From the NCBI GenBank assembly GCA_020205615.1, contig CM035156.1, positions 16,457,128 through 16,521,127 on the forward strand: a stretch of 64,000 nucleotides of DNA, given 5' to 3'. Each line of letters begins with the position of its first letter. Within the stretch, counting starts at the first letter, position 1. Positions 51,755-63,952 of the stretch are shown in pieces. The notes under the pieces were generated by a model. The model had not been told where the DNA came from. It saw only the letters and a program-made list of their open reading frames with translations, and did no database searches. The translations under genes were made by a program, and so were the position numbers. The DNA is from Panax quinquefolius. Taxonomy: Eukaryota > Streptophyta > Magnoliopsida > Apiales > Araliaceae.

Positions 51755-52480
51755 CACGCCCCCCCCCCCCTCCCCCCAAGGTTTGAAAAATTTATAAGGT
51801 CCACCCCAAGGTTGGAAAAATTAAATTTATTATAATTCTAAGTTTATATAATTGGAGCATAATATTGTATATGTGTTATTCCAATTGAATGATACATTTG
51901 TATTCAGGTAATCAACTTAAACCCTTATTTAATTTTTTTTATTCTTTGTTTATTTTATGAAACTTGATATTTTACTTTTTAAAAGTTTAACGAGTGATCA
52001 TATTTAATTTGTTTTCCGGTAACCAACTAAAACCTTACTTATTTGATTGTAAGTTTATGAAAACTTTATTATTAAAAAGTTCAATAAATGGTCCAATAAT
52101 ATTGATTAAGTCATTCTTGTAGTGTAGTTAATTGAATTTTTTATTTTTTGTTTAATTAGAATCATGGGAAAATCACATATTATTGATTCATTTTTCAAGA
52201 GAAAGCAATCAAATCATGTTGACATATCTATGCTTACCCCTGAGCCTAATGTTAAAACATCTCTGCCTACTTCTGAACAAGAACAACGTTCTCTAAAATC
52301 ACCAAGAATTGAAGGTAAAGAATGATATATTAATTATTTGAAGCGTGATCCTAGAAAACGTATCAAAATATGGAAATATTGTGGTGTGATTGAAGTTTTT
52401 TTTTTCTGAATATATATTATGTTGTTAAAAAAAAAATTTGGCCCCCCCAAAAACAAATCCTGATTTCGCCCCTGAGTAAA
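51755..52480 (+). pseudogene. Remnant of a hAT-like transposase gene (TTF/DUF4371 type)
   Basis: A frame from ATG 52164 reads MGKSHIIDSFFKRKQSN, then LPTSEQEQRSLKSPRIEGKE, then TGA. After the stop the same frame continues YINYLKRDPRKRIKIWKY to about 52399. This is the N-terminal pattern (IDSFFKRK, then a .DI..L.RDPG.R..IWEY-like block) of plant zinc-finger/DUF4371 hAT-type proteins. The leading C-run and the GGCCCCCCC/TTTCGCCCCTGAG flank are typical surroundings. The catalytic domain is absent. Confidence 0.55.
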
Positions 52481-52863
52481 TGACTATTTATATAACATTC
52501 ATAGTTTTCTGTTTTCTTTTAAATCTTGTCTCCTCCCTTTTTCTTCCACCATTTCTTATGCATGCATGGCTTCCATCATGTATTCGAGCCAGTGTCCTCA
52601 CAAAGGAATATATATATATATATATATAAATTACTCAAAAATTGAGATCTCTATTCCGTGCTTCGCTGGCTGGCTGCCTAGCTACCCGATGGAAATCGAT
52701 TTTTGAAGACGGAAAGTGTAGTATGAATTCTCTCTTATCTTTGACATGCATTATCACCAAAAAGAAAACAAACAAATATAAAACTCGTACAACTTAGCTT
52801 CCTTCCCTCCCTTAACTTAATCTCCTCATTCATATGGTGGCTGCTGCTATGCCAAGGCCCTTC

Positions 52864-52903
<40 letters not shown>

Positions 52904-54860
52904 CACGCACACAAACACACCCAAGCATAATTCCATCTTTATTACTCAGTCCGTCCCAGAATAAAAGTCCTTATTACTATTTTGGGTAGTTCCATATTAA
53001 ATGTCTACTTTCCTTTAATAACTAAAATTTTACACATTTTTTCTCATTATGCCCGTAACATTAAATATCTCATACTTTTCTTATTTTAATTCTCTCTTTA
53101 TATTTAATGACATTATTATGGATAATTTTATCATTTTTTTTTTCTTTTTAATATACGTGAAAAATCCACCAGAATTTTTATAGTGGGTCCTCTGTTTTGA
53201 TAGTGACCTCTGCTGAAGGGGCGTTTTGACTTTTAACATAATATGTTAATGGGAGGGACAATATCTAGATAAAGGCGTGTTGGAAATCTTTGTGGAATTT
53301 TTTATATTTTTTTTCACATTCTCTCTTACAATCACACAATCCTTCACTGTGATGTATATTAGCATCAAATTGACTAACGTGGCCTTTTTGAATAACTCAA
53401 ATATCAATTCCCTTGTCCCTAATAATTAACTCAATCCAGAAAATGCCAACTTGAACAAGCTTACTAAAATAAATAAATAAATAAGCTTTCAAAATATACC
53501 AACTCACATGCAGTTTTCCCAAATGTTCAGTTTTGTAATGATAGTATTCTAATCTATTCATATTTGAAACCATTCATGCTTAAAAGTTAAAAATCCACAC
53601 AACCAAGAAGTATCACACAAAAAAGAATAAATAAATTCAATTCTCAAAAGCTAGGATATAAAGATGTATTCTCTTAATTAGCAACAACAACAAAAAGGCG
53701 CTTGTATTTTGCTAATTAATAAGCCCGGAGGTTACTATTGATAAAGAAAAAACTATGGGTAATATTGTTAGGGATAGGGATATCAAATTTTAATCTCAAA
53801 AAAGTGTCATCATTTATATTAGTCTGATTATATCTTTTGTGGTTGGTTATGTAACAAAGTATCATTAAAATATCAAATGACATATCATTCGAGATAAAAA
53901 AAATTGAGACCTCCTCTATCATCACTCAAAACAATTTCTCGGATCAAAATATTTTAAAGCAGAGTCACCAAAACATTTTCACATCCAACAAGATCAGTTG
54001 ATGTAAAATGGAAATATGAGGGAACTTTCTCAAACTAAGTATTAATTCTGGTGTTGTCATACAACTTACCTTAACAAGTAATGAATCAGATAGTTGGAGA
54101 TTTGGAGGAGGGAAATAGAGCAATCAGGCTTGAGCAACGAGGGTGCAGGTCGTGCTTGTGCTTTTCACGATCATGAAATGGGGCCTGATCAGCAACAACA
54201 TAGATTATACCAAAGCAGAAAATTTTCAACTATGACAGGATGGATCATGTTATAGCATCATACGAATAATTAATGGAAAGTTATCTCAAGAATGACGGGA
54301 AATAATTCAACCAATAATTGATTGGGAAATACACTCTTCTAATTTACCACATGTCAATCGCTTTAGGTTCCCATTACTTCACAATTAATTTCTCAATGAA
54401 ATTCAAATATTCCCCTCCCGTTAATTTGACCTCACATCTCTTTCATTCATTCATAAGAGAGATCCCTTCCATATATCCATGATACCTGGATCCTTTGGAA
54501 GATTAAGGTTTGAAACAAATTATACAATAACCTGTAGCTACCAAAGTATGTGAAGGTGGAAATGTATTCATTCAATTCCCAATTCTTCTGATTCAATATA
54601 TCAACTATTTAACTTGAGATAGTAACATGCATGCATGCAGGATAATAGAAAAATTAATAGACGACAAATTAAAGAACCAAGCTGATGAAGTCTAAAAAAC
54701 AAAGAAATAGCAATGAATTGGGAATTTAATAAGTGTTAGACATCACAAATGCATGTAATTAATCAACTCCTAATCAATCCTTATATATAAAGGGGCGTAA
54801 GGCGATCCTTCAATTGAAAAATTCAGTGAGCCAACTTTTAATTAATTAATAGTTAACTCG
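52481..54860. other. Spacer, no gene recognised
   Basis: Contains a (TA)n run (about 52608-52627), a (CT)n run (about 52867-52900) and a Stowaway-like left end CTCAGTCCGTCCCAGAATAA near 52945. A few minus-strand frames have no recognisable content. Confidence 0.45.
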
Positions 54861-54916
54861 ATCAATTGAAAAACTCAAGCGAGTTTGGAATTGATTCCAT
54901 CGTTCGATCCACAAAA

Positions 54917-55099
54917 CCGACGGTGTCTCTTCGTATTGCTCCTCTTCTTTCTCTTCCTCTTCCTCTTTCAGTTTCTTCCCCTTTCTTCCATCTTCTCAAA
55001 TTACCGACGGTGTCTCTCCATATTGCTCCTCCTCTTCCTCTTCTTCTTCTTCCTCTTTCAGTTTCTTCCCCTTCCCCTTTCTTCCATCTTCTCAAATAC
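54917..55099. repeat. Tandem duplication of a CT-rich segment (two units of about 90 bp)
   Basis: Unit one starts CCGACGGTGTCTCTTCGTAT at about 54918; unit two starts CCGACGGTGTCTCTCCATAT at about 55005. Each ends TTTCTTCCATCTTCTCAAAT. The copies differ mainly in the number of CTT repeats. Overlapping frames here give Leu/Ser/Pro-rich peptides that I do not consider genes. It may be a 5' leader of the fragment at 55891. Confidence 0.8.
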
Positions 55100-55890
55100 G
55101 TGCGGCCTCTGTAGTGGTGGTGGCCATTGAAATAACATAAACTAGGCCCTTAAAAGATTATTGTTGATTATATTTCGGTACCTGCGTGTGGAATAAAGAA
55201 AAAAGAACATAAAATTATCGCTCTCAGAAATCGACAACCGCCGGTGACGGTGGTGAGATTCCGATAAACGGCCTGGGTCTTTTCTTCCTCTTTCTAAATC
55301 TTCAAGTATTTTCATTTTAATTTGTTTTCTTATTGATGCATCTGAGTTTAGTTTGTTATTCAAATTTAAAAAACACATAGTTGGTTCATTTTTTCTTGAT
55401 TCGACTCCTCTCCTTTTGTTTAGTTTTTATGCATTATGCAATTAATATTGTAAGTGAGCTCATTGAATTTATATTGTTGGCATAGATGATGCATAATCAA
55501 GAATAGGGAATTACAGATTTTATTTTTTCCTAATTCAAAAGATTTTTCTCACAGGTTCCAAATTGAACAAACTTTCTTCCCCGTTCACTTCTCTTATGTG
55601 TATCAACATTCAAACCACAAATTTCTTAGATGTTGCGATGTTATCTTAGTCAGGTGTGTGTTATCATTTGTTAATTTTTGTTTGTTGTTGATTTGATCGA
55701 TTAAGCTGTAGAAATGAGTTGATTTTTGCTGTATTATGGTTAATTATTGATTAATTGTTTAAATGTGTGGATTTGTTTGGATGTTTGTTATTTTTTATGT
55801 GAATTTCATATCTGAAACATGGTGTTGCATGTGTGTGATGGGATGTGAAAATTGGGGGTTTTGGTGGAGTGTTTGAATTAAGGAATTCTA

Positions 55891-56046
55891 ATGAAAATTA
55901 GTGTAGAAAAGGGAGGAGGTGCTCAAATTTCGAAGAAGAGTAGGTCTGTTGATCTTCAGAGACTGTATACATCTAAGGTTTCATATGAAGGGAGTGGTAA
56001 GAGGAGTGGTGACCTTAGATGGAAAAAAAGTGTTGGTTTGAGGTAG
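55891..56046 (+). pseudogene. Enhancer-of-polycomb-like N-terminal fragment
   Basis: A 51-codon frame starting at ATG 55891 includes ISKKSRSVDLQRLYTSKVS and then EGSGKRSG. This resembles the N-terminus of plant enhancer-of-polycomb-like proteins (IPKKSRSLDLKSLYKSKV-type), chromatin proteins of the NuA4 acetyltransferase complex. The frame then reads into TAG at 56044, and no EPL domain follows in the next 3 kb. It is a short fragment or a truncated gene copy; assignment rests on about 20 residues. Confidence 0.45.
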
Positions 56047-59000
56047 TCTGCATTGAAGATGTACCAATTGTTCAGTATGAATAGGAACAAACCTACCTCT
56101 CGCTAGCTAACTTTTGGAAAGGCTTGAATCCCCATCTTTCCCAACCTTGAAGTGTGATTGCGAGGAGCTCGGACGCTAAGGTAAATTACTCCCTCCCTAA
56201 ATCTTTTCCAGTACTGAGATTTGGCGCATCCAAAATCTCTCATTCTTTATCTCTGATTTATCCTAAACATCTTTTGTAGGACAAATGAATACGAAGTCGG
56301 GTAGGGATTTAGGCTCGATAATATTATATGCTTCAATTTATCCGGCGTCAATCGTAGATCAGGTATATATTGTTCTTCTACAATAATCCATGAGTTTCAA
56401 ACTCTTGGATTTGTTCATCTTTCACCTTTAAGATATTTGGTTATAAATAATCAATTAACAAAACTTTTTGAGTTTTACTTATTAATTCTGTTTGCTAACT
56501 TATATCTTTAACCTATTATGTAATAATATGTAATTTTATATGGTGATTTTATGTACAAAGCATAACAGGAATAATATAAACCAGTGATATACTAACAGAT
56601 ATAGAACAAGACCTCAAATTTAAACAGAATGGCCAAATCCTTTTCATATATTCATAAAGAAATGATGGGGTGGCTCAACCTATTCATTCTCTTATCCTTA
56701 TGTATGTGCATAACATCATGGACATTTACATTAAGAATATAAATAAGGGGGTTTAGATGATTGCTTTAGTCATGAATACATTTTGCGTTCATTAAATTTC
56801 CAAACTATGCATTGTGCCTATAACTTCTTTTTACAAAACAGAAAACTTGGGAATTTTGCCAACTGAACATTGTGAACTTGACCTTACGAGCTTGAACATC
56901 AGTTGCGAGAGTGATTATTAATGCTAAGATTGTATCTCTTTTGTCCTGGACTTCGTAAATTAAGTTATCTATTTCACATATGAATGTATTAGTTGTTCAA
57001 TCTGACTGTATCACCCTTTTGTTTGTTTGAAACGTTAGACCTTTAAGGTATATTGGGAAATAAAATAAAACATTATAAAATACTCATTTTTCTTTAGGTA
57101 TGTGCTAAGAATCCATTCTTTCCATCCTAATAAGCTGCCTGATTTTTTGATGCTAATTTATTTATGTTATTTCATGTGAAATTGTTTTTTGCACTAAGGA
57201 GTTCATTTAATTTATTTTAGCTGATTGTGTTGGACTTATTGACTATTTGACATGTGGATTTTGTTAATTTTGCTGGAATTATGGAGTTTCCAATGCCATT
57301 TATTAGTTTTGTGTAGCTTAAGTTAAAGTTTGATTTTTCAAGTAATGTATTGTATATACGTGTAGGAGGATTTATTAGGTTAGTAATGGAAGGTGAAGTT
57401 TTCTTACTTTACTAACCTGTACATGAAATTAAATAGTTTTACATAATTGTAAATTGTTTATTTTTACTTTTTTTTATAATTTGTAGCATTTATATTTGTG
57501 TGCAATTTGGTGACTCCTATTGTGTTAATTTGAAGTTGGATTGTGCAATTTGGTGACTCCTATCGCGTTAATTTATAGCCTTTATATTTGTGTGCAATTT
57601 GGTGAATCTATGGCATCATTTGAAAAAATCGTGATTGAAAAAATCTCACGATCTGTTCAAACCCAGTTGTTCCAAATCGTTGGCTTCCAACTGAGAAGCT
57701 TCTCCAATCCACAATTTCTGTAAAGGTACCCACTTATCTTCTCATCAATTAAATCCATCAAAAATACCATATAATTTGTAATTGTGCTGAGGTAAAGAAC
57801 TGAGAAGCTTCTGCTCAGTAAGTGCTTGATAAAAGTTCTGATTAAAGAACATGATATGATTTTATTGCGATTTTCCCATTATTCATTGCAATTTGTTTTA
57901 TTTGATGATTATTACGTTAATTTTTCTACATAAATTTCATGGCATTACTCCTTTTACCCTCCCCAAATCTTATTTTTTGTTATCCCAATTTGACCTTGAG
58001 TTGGCTGTTTATACTAGAGAATGAGTATTTTAGGAAGACGAAAGAACCTTGATTGGACTCGAATATAAATCTTGAAGCATAGAAAAGGTTCATAATTATG
58101 TTTAATTTTGAATCAACTGTAGTACTCCTTTGTTACATTAAGAGTTTAATTTGTGTAATTTACGACACAACTTTTGTTTCATACAATTATTGTTGAGTTT
58201 TGGTTTCAGGCATTTGAAGCTCCTGTATTTGAGCATCCAGAGGTAGACACAAAAAAGTAGCTTCAATTATTTTGGGTGGATGTGTTGGGACCCGTCACTT
58301 TCTCTCACTAGCAAAAGAGCTAAACCAACTGTAGGCGACTTACCATTTGTGTTTCCTTTGCAATAAATTTTCACATTTTGGTTACTTATTGTAAATTGAG
58401 TTGTTTTGGGATGCATGTGTTATTTTCTAATTGGAAAATTATGGTGAAATTATAAGCCCTTTACCTATAATCAAATTAGTGTTTCTATATGTACTTGATT
58501 TTAATAAGATTTTTTTCCCATCAATAATGATAACCAAACTGATAATCACTTTCAGAAAATATAGTAAGGAAAAACTAAAAATCGACAACAAAAACTAAAT
58601 TAGATAACAGAAAACATAGAAAATTTTCTATTAAAACACAAAAAATTTAGTGGTAGGTGGATGAAATTTAGCTGTCATTGCTAGGGATATAAATATTCGA
58701 AATGACAAGTTATTTTTGTAAAATAATCGTTCATGTTTAGGCATAGATATATTAATTAATGTAGTGAAGTTTGGCCACAAGTAAGGGGTTGCGGTGAAAA
58801 ATGTAGACATTGACGAATATACAATATCTTGAAGTAGATTACTGCTAAAGATTGCTCATTTTAATTTTAAATAGTTTGCCTTTACAACAGATTTATATCA
58901 TGAATGTTTTCTATTAGTTGTGTTATATGTTTATTAAGGGCATCATTCTTTAGTTATCCTCTTTACATGTCATGTAGTTGAGATTTATATTTATGGTCAA

Positions 59001-59156
59001 TGTATGAACAGGGCGTAAGTATGGTAGACAAAAGCATGACTGCATGGTTCAGGAAAATGTTTCACCATATTCATTCAAGTTTTCAAAATTATGTTTTCAA
59101 TTTGATAATGTCCTTTATTTTCATTCGTCTTTACTTTTTGAGAAACCCACAAAACC
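56047..59156. other. Unassigned region, possible remnant transcript
   Basis: Exon-like stretches occur (an AG...GT-bounded open segment at about 56280-56362, a frame at 57541-57723), but none is recognised and no continuous gene could be built. A word TGTGCAATTTGGTGA recurs three times between about 57499 and 57605. Confidence 0.35.
57496..57610. repeat. Short tandem repeat, three copies of TGTGCAATTTGGTGA
   Basis: Copies at about 57499, 57542 and 57591, two of them preceded by TTTATATTTG and two followed by CTCCTAT. Unit length 43-50 bp. Confidence 0.75.
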
Positions 59157-59699
59157 TGTGACGCCCCCAAAATAGGTATACATCACCTATTTTGAGTTGT
59201 CAATACACGGTATGTAAATGCTTGACACAACTTTATTATTACAACAAGAAATCGTGAGTTTGAATACAAATATTATCTTCTAGACAATATCTATACTCAA
59301 ATAAATCCTCATCACATTTATTGATACATTATTTTACAAAATGGTGAGGACTACTAAACAATCCTTTCTAAAACCTTCATTCTATACCCCGACTAAATAC
59401 TCGCTTATATTCTCGCCTCCCGAGAAGAAAAATGGAACAAAAAGGAAAAGGGTGAGCTCAACTAGCCCAAGAAAGAATATTATGACTAAGATAATATATA
59501 ACAAATTACCGTTAGTCTTCAACAGGGAAAAATCTAATAGAATACAATAGACAACAAATTTTAAATCAATATTCGCAATGAAATAATAATTCATTAGAAG
59601 AGTTAAGTAGAGAATGCAAACTACTATCTTCTATGTATGAATTTAAAAGTTCATCGCTCATCTTTTATCCCCGTAACATCAATCAATATACATCCGAAT

Positions 59700-59845
59700 C
59701 AAATATTCATCTTTGCACTACTGTGCCAAAGATATTCATCACCGTCATGTTCATCTAAACACTGCTCATCTTTCTTTACTGACCCAAAGATATTCTTCAA
59801 AATCATTCATCTTTGCACACTACAGCCAAAGATATTCAATAATAT
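59700..59845. repeat. Short repeats CAAAGATATTC in the left LTR
   Basis: CCAAAGATATTC occurs at about 59729, 59784 and 59825, each preceded by a TTCATCTTTGCAC- or TCATCTTTC-like word. Confidence 0.7.
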
Positions 59846-60081
59846 CATCATTTAAGACTGAGGATGATGAAAAATATTTTTAAAGAAACGAATCCAGTGA
59901 AACAAAATGACAAGGATTAAGGATTAAGGATTCGTACTTTGTTTTATCCATGTTCAAAAATACTTCATAAATAACCAGATTGGAGTAAAATTCAAGAATG
60001 AAGATCAAAACATAGATCCAATTAAAGATAGGAATCATAACAAACAATCTTGGACACAGAAAAGAAAATTTAATTTTTCTG

Positions 60082-60255
60082 TGAATAGTGTCATATACGT
60101 GAATAGTGCCGTATACGTGAATAGTAATTCCGACACCAAAAGATAGAAATTTCACAAAAAACATCATCATGCTTCGTGAATGGTACTCGTGAATAGTAAC
60201 TCGTGAATAGTAACTCATGAATAGTAACTCGTGAATAGTAACAAATGAATAATAA
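60082..60255. repeat. Minisatellite of CGTGAATAGTAACT units in the left LTR
   Basis: Seven to eight GTGAATAGT-type units, some spaced by TATAC and others by AACTC. It produces shadow frames rich in YYSRVTIHE. Confidence 0.85.
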
Positions 60256-62429
60256 CTCCGACATGAAAAGTTCCAAATTTGATAAAAATTCCAACCAATA
60301 TTTTGGCATAATGATATTGAAGAAATAATATCATTTACGAAGAAAATAACATCTCTTACCTCGAAAGATTAGTACTTCTAAATTTGGAATACTGGGGTAT
60401 AGTAATCTTTGAAGGAAACTTCAGCACCGCCTAACAATACTCAAAGTATACTCACAAGAATACGCTCAATATATCGAGAGAAATATAGAGAAAACTTCAG
60501 CTTTTGGTGTGTTTTTCAATTCTAACCTAAGCACCCTATTTATAGGAAAATGCTTAGAACACCAAAAAGCGAGAAAATTGAATATAATATTAATATATTT
60601 TTCACATTTTCTTTAGCCCACCTTAGATAACTGATCGCAACCTATTTGAATCACATGTGAGGCCAACTTAGTTGCAAAAAAACGTTTTTCTCAAAATAAT
60701 TAACTAAAACTCCCAAAATTAATTATTTCGAACTTCTAACTTCAATAATTCATAATAAATAGCCCTTTCATCGTAAAATTCGAATCTCGAGAGTTTTTAT
60801 AGGAAATTCAATTCTCTACAACTTTGCGTAAGAAAGTTTTTCCAAATTCTAAATATAAATTGACCAAATCCACAAACGAAGCGATTTTATGTGCTATAAT
60901 CAAATTTCACCAATAAATGGGGTCCACCAACATGTTTAACATGTTTTAAACATTTATTGCAACAAAAATACTCTTCCTCCACGTATACTCATATATCCCA
61001 CATTCGTTGTAAAAATATCACCATTATTTTATTATTAAAATATAATAATATATTTAAATGAATTATTTTATCGTAAAAGATAAAATTTCAATTTTCAACA
61101 ATTGTCACATTAAAATTTTTCTCCATCTATATCCACATAAAATATTTTCCTCATCATATGAATCAATAATTAATTATTCACAAATAATATTACGTAATCA
61201 CAATATTGACAAAGTGAGCAGTTCCTGGAAAGAGGGGCTTTCCAATAAGAATTTCTTCATCGACGCCGCAATTAGGTGACCAAACCTCTCCTTAGATGAA
61301 CTTTCTAGACATTGCCAATAATGTTATCTAATAATATTATTCAGATAATATGAATTATTGCTTCGATAATGAAAAATACTTGTGTAATGACAATTATCAA
61401 ACAACAACAATATAAAATATCAACGCAGCAATTATTAACTCAATAAAATACTAAACAGTAATTACTGTAACCATTATTGAGTAGTGCCTTCTTACGTAAG
61501 AATCAATAATTGGTGCAATACTGTGAGACCCCAGATTTTATCAATAAAGATTTAAATTTTGGCGAAATAATTTTTTAATATTATGGTGTGAATTTAAGAT
61601 AATATTATAGTTGTGGGTAGTATTTATAAATTTTGCAAAGTATGCAAGTGGTTATATTATATTCGATTGGTTCTGGGAATATTCGGTTTAGCGAGGAATA
61701 TTCGCATAACTACTCAATCATTGGTGGACCCCACAATGTAATTATTGTTTGATTGAGAAAACGACAAAAATATTTTATCAAAATAACGGCGGAAGTTTTA
61801 CCGCTTGATACCGCTGAACTACTCGGTAGTAAAAGTATAAGTAATACGTGTGGTTGCATAGAAAGCATACTACAGATTGATTATCGATGCTTATGTGAGA
61901 AGTCACTCATTTTGATTCCATTATCACGATTAATAATATGAATTATTATAATGATAATGACGCTTTTGTTTTATTCAGATTATTAACGTAATAAAATGTA
62001 AACATCTTTTATATAAAAATGTAATACTTTATTAAAGTTATTCTATAAATAAAATATATTATATTTTATTATGCATAGTGTTTATAGTGTTTTTGCATAG
62101 TGTTTTGCATATAGATTGCATAGTGTTTGCATAGTAAAATGTTTTTATATAAATAGAATATATTATATTTTATTTAAAAGATTTTGCTTTTAAATATGGA
62201 CCGTCCGATTAAAGTAAATCAATCTGACCGCTCATGGATTAATTACTATGTATTCTATTTTTCTATAAATAGAAGCTCATTCCTTCATTATTTTCTTACG
62301 AATTCATTGAAACTCTAGAGAGAAACTATAGAGAGAAAGAAGAAAAAGTATTCTCGCTACTTCACTTTTCCAATATTCAGTTCTTATAAGGTAAGGGATA
62401 TTATTTGTTGTACCCGTAGGGGTGTTATT

Positions 62430-62880
62430 CTTTCTTATTCATGAAGAGAACTTCATTATTCCATTCATTATTATTCTGTTGAATAACTCAGAAAAGTGGC
62501 ATACCCTATACATAACCTCGATACGCTGGCATACCCTATACTTGGTGAAATCCTTATATTATTCCATTATTATTTATTCTGCTGAATAACTCAGATATGC
62601 GCTTAATCCCCTATACTTGGTTATCTTCTTCTCATTATTCCATTCTTTATTATTCTCATTGAATATCCATCATGTGTTTTACACCTAACCGGTTTCCATT
62701 GTTTATTATTCCGCATTTATTATTCTCGTTGAATATCTTGTCTCGTGTTTTTTACACCGGACCCGGTTCCATTATTTATTATTCAAAGATTTATTATTCT
62801 CGTTGGATCATCCCGCTTGCAGTGAATTTCACCCACGACCGGTTCCGTTATTATTATTCTGCTGAATAACCTTCGTCTAT
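62430..62880 (+). repeat. Imperfect tandem repeats within the right LTR
   Basis: A unit of roughly 70-110 bp built on ATTATTCTG.TGAATAACTC or ATTATTCTCGTTGAATATC, followed by an ACACC/CCCTATACTTGG- or CCGGTTCCATT-like block, recurs five to six times just downstream of the LTR TATA box. Confidence 0.75.
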
Positions 62881-63199
62881 CCAAGTACCGCATGCATGGT
62901 GATTTCTTTTGTTATTCCATTCTTTATTATATCCAAATGGTTAAAACTTTGACTTCTATACTCCATGAAATTAGTAGAATATCCTTAATATTTGCGTTTC
63001 ATCCAAAGATCTTTCATGGAAATATTCTTCCGATCATTCTTGAATTTTACTCTCACAAAACAAAGATCATGTTGACAATTTGGACGTTATTAGATCCCTG
63101 AATAAATTAATTCGTGAACTTGTTTTATTGAATTATTATGTCATTGTCATCATCCTCATGTTATATTATGTTATCTTTGCTTACGTGCATAGATGAACT

Positions 63200-63375
63200 T
63201 AGTATGATTATGACCGTGGATCATTCGGTATAATCACGGCTTGATATAAATGATGTGACAAAAGTCCTCTGTGGCTCAGTAATGCAAATGATGGATAGTT
63301 TTGGTATGATTATGACCAGGGGTGATTCGAAGATAGTCATGACCATTGATAATTTGATGAAAATCCTCGACCTTG
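63200..63375 (+). repeat. Two diverged tandem units in the right LTR
   Basis: GTATGATTATGACC occurs at about 63201 and 63304. Both are followed by a GGTGATTC/GGATCATTC word, TGATATAAATGATG/TGATAATTTGATG and AAA(A)TCCTC. Unit about 103 bp. Confidence 0.65.
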
Positions 63376-63934
63376 GGTATGCAGGGATGATTAGATATTG
63401 TGGTTTATTCATTAAACAAAGTCTTAGTGATAAAAATTGATGAAAACCTTTTAAAACCTAAAAGATAGTAGACTTTATTTTCTACTCACTCTTTTAATGG
63501 ATTGCATATTCCGTTCAGCTTAAACCGGGTTGTCTATTTTATTTTATCGCTTTAACATTGTTGAAGACTATTGATAATTTATTCGCATTATCTTAGTTAT
63601 AATATTTCTTACTGGGCTAGTTGAGCTCACCCTTTCTTTCAATGTTCTCTTCAGGAAATGAAAATATAGCTGGGACGAGTTGGGGAAAAGAGTGATGGTC
63701 CCAAAGATAGCATTAGTAGTCCTCACTATTCTGTTAAATAGTGTGACAATAAATGTAATGAGGACTCCTTGAGTATGGATATTATCTAAATGACAATATT
63801 CCTATTAGAACTCTCGCTTTATGTATTGTCATATGTTACACGACGTATGTATAATTAAGTTTGTATTTGAATTTATGTACCATGTAAGTGGCGACCCAAG
63901 ATGGGTGACGATACCTAATTTTGGGGGCGTCACA

Positions 63935-63952
63935 ACAGGTATCGAGCTTAGG
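63935..63952 (+). other. Probable retrotransposon primer-binding site
   Basis: ACAGGTATCGAGCTTAGG immediately follows the LTR end CACA. It matches the initiator-Met-tRNA type GGTATCAGAGC apart from a missing A. Confidence 0.5.

Larger units (their letters stand above)
59157..60960 (-). mobile_element. LTR (solo or 3') of a long-LTR retrotransposon, minus orientation
   Basis: The lower end is TGTGACGCCCCCAAAAT, the complement of the LTR end at 63934. Moving inward, blocks match the right LTR in inverted order: GGTGAGGACTACTAA, then GGGTGAGCTCAACTAGCCCA, then AGAA..ATATTAT.ACTAAGAT. A minus-strand TATA-like CCTATAAATAGGG lies at about 60535-60547. No primer-binding site follows the LTR end on the minus strand. 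The outer start is not recognised, so the upper boundary is approximate. Confidence 0.6.
61522..63934 (+). mobile_element. 5' LTR of a long-LTR retrotransposon continuing past the window
   Basis: Starts TGTGAGACCCC and ends GGGGGCGTCACA, a TG...CA LTR with extended inverse ends, about 2.4 kb. A TATA box CTATAAATAGAAG lies at about 62264-62276, followed by a purine-rich leader (GAGAGAAACTATAGAGAGAA), as in an LTR promoter. Directly downstream, ACAGGTATCGAGCTTAGG (63935-63952) resembles the tRNA-iMet-type site GGTATCAGAGC with one base missing. The internal region would lie to the right. A Ty3/gypsy chromovirus-like element is my inference. Confidence 0.65.

Noticed and set aside
54862..55130. 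Leu/Ser/Pro-rich frames on both strands
   Set aside because: They arise from the CT-rich tandem duplication and resemble no protein.
56280..56362. Possible coding exon (open frame bounded by AG and GT)
   Set aside because: No partner exons or family resemblance could be found; left as an unassigned stretch.
60082..60255. CRISPR-like array of short repeats
   Set aside because: Units are 10-16 bp, contiguous and lacking unique spacers, within a plant retrotransposon LTR.
59157..63934. A single 4.8-kb DNA transposon with GTGACGCCCCC ends
   Set aside because: The right end is followed by a primer-binding-like site, there are TATA boxes in both directions, and a TGTGAGACCCC LTR start lies at 61522; two inverted LTRs explain it better.
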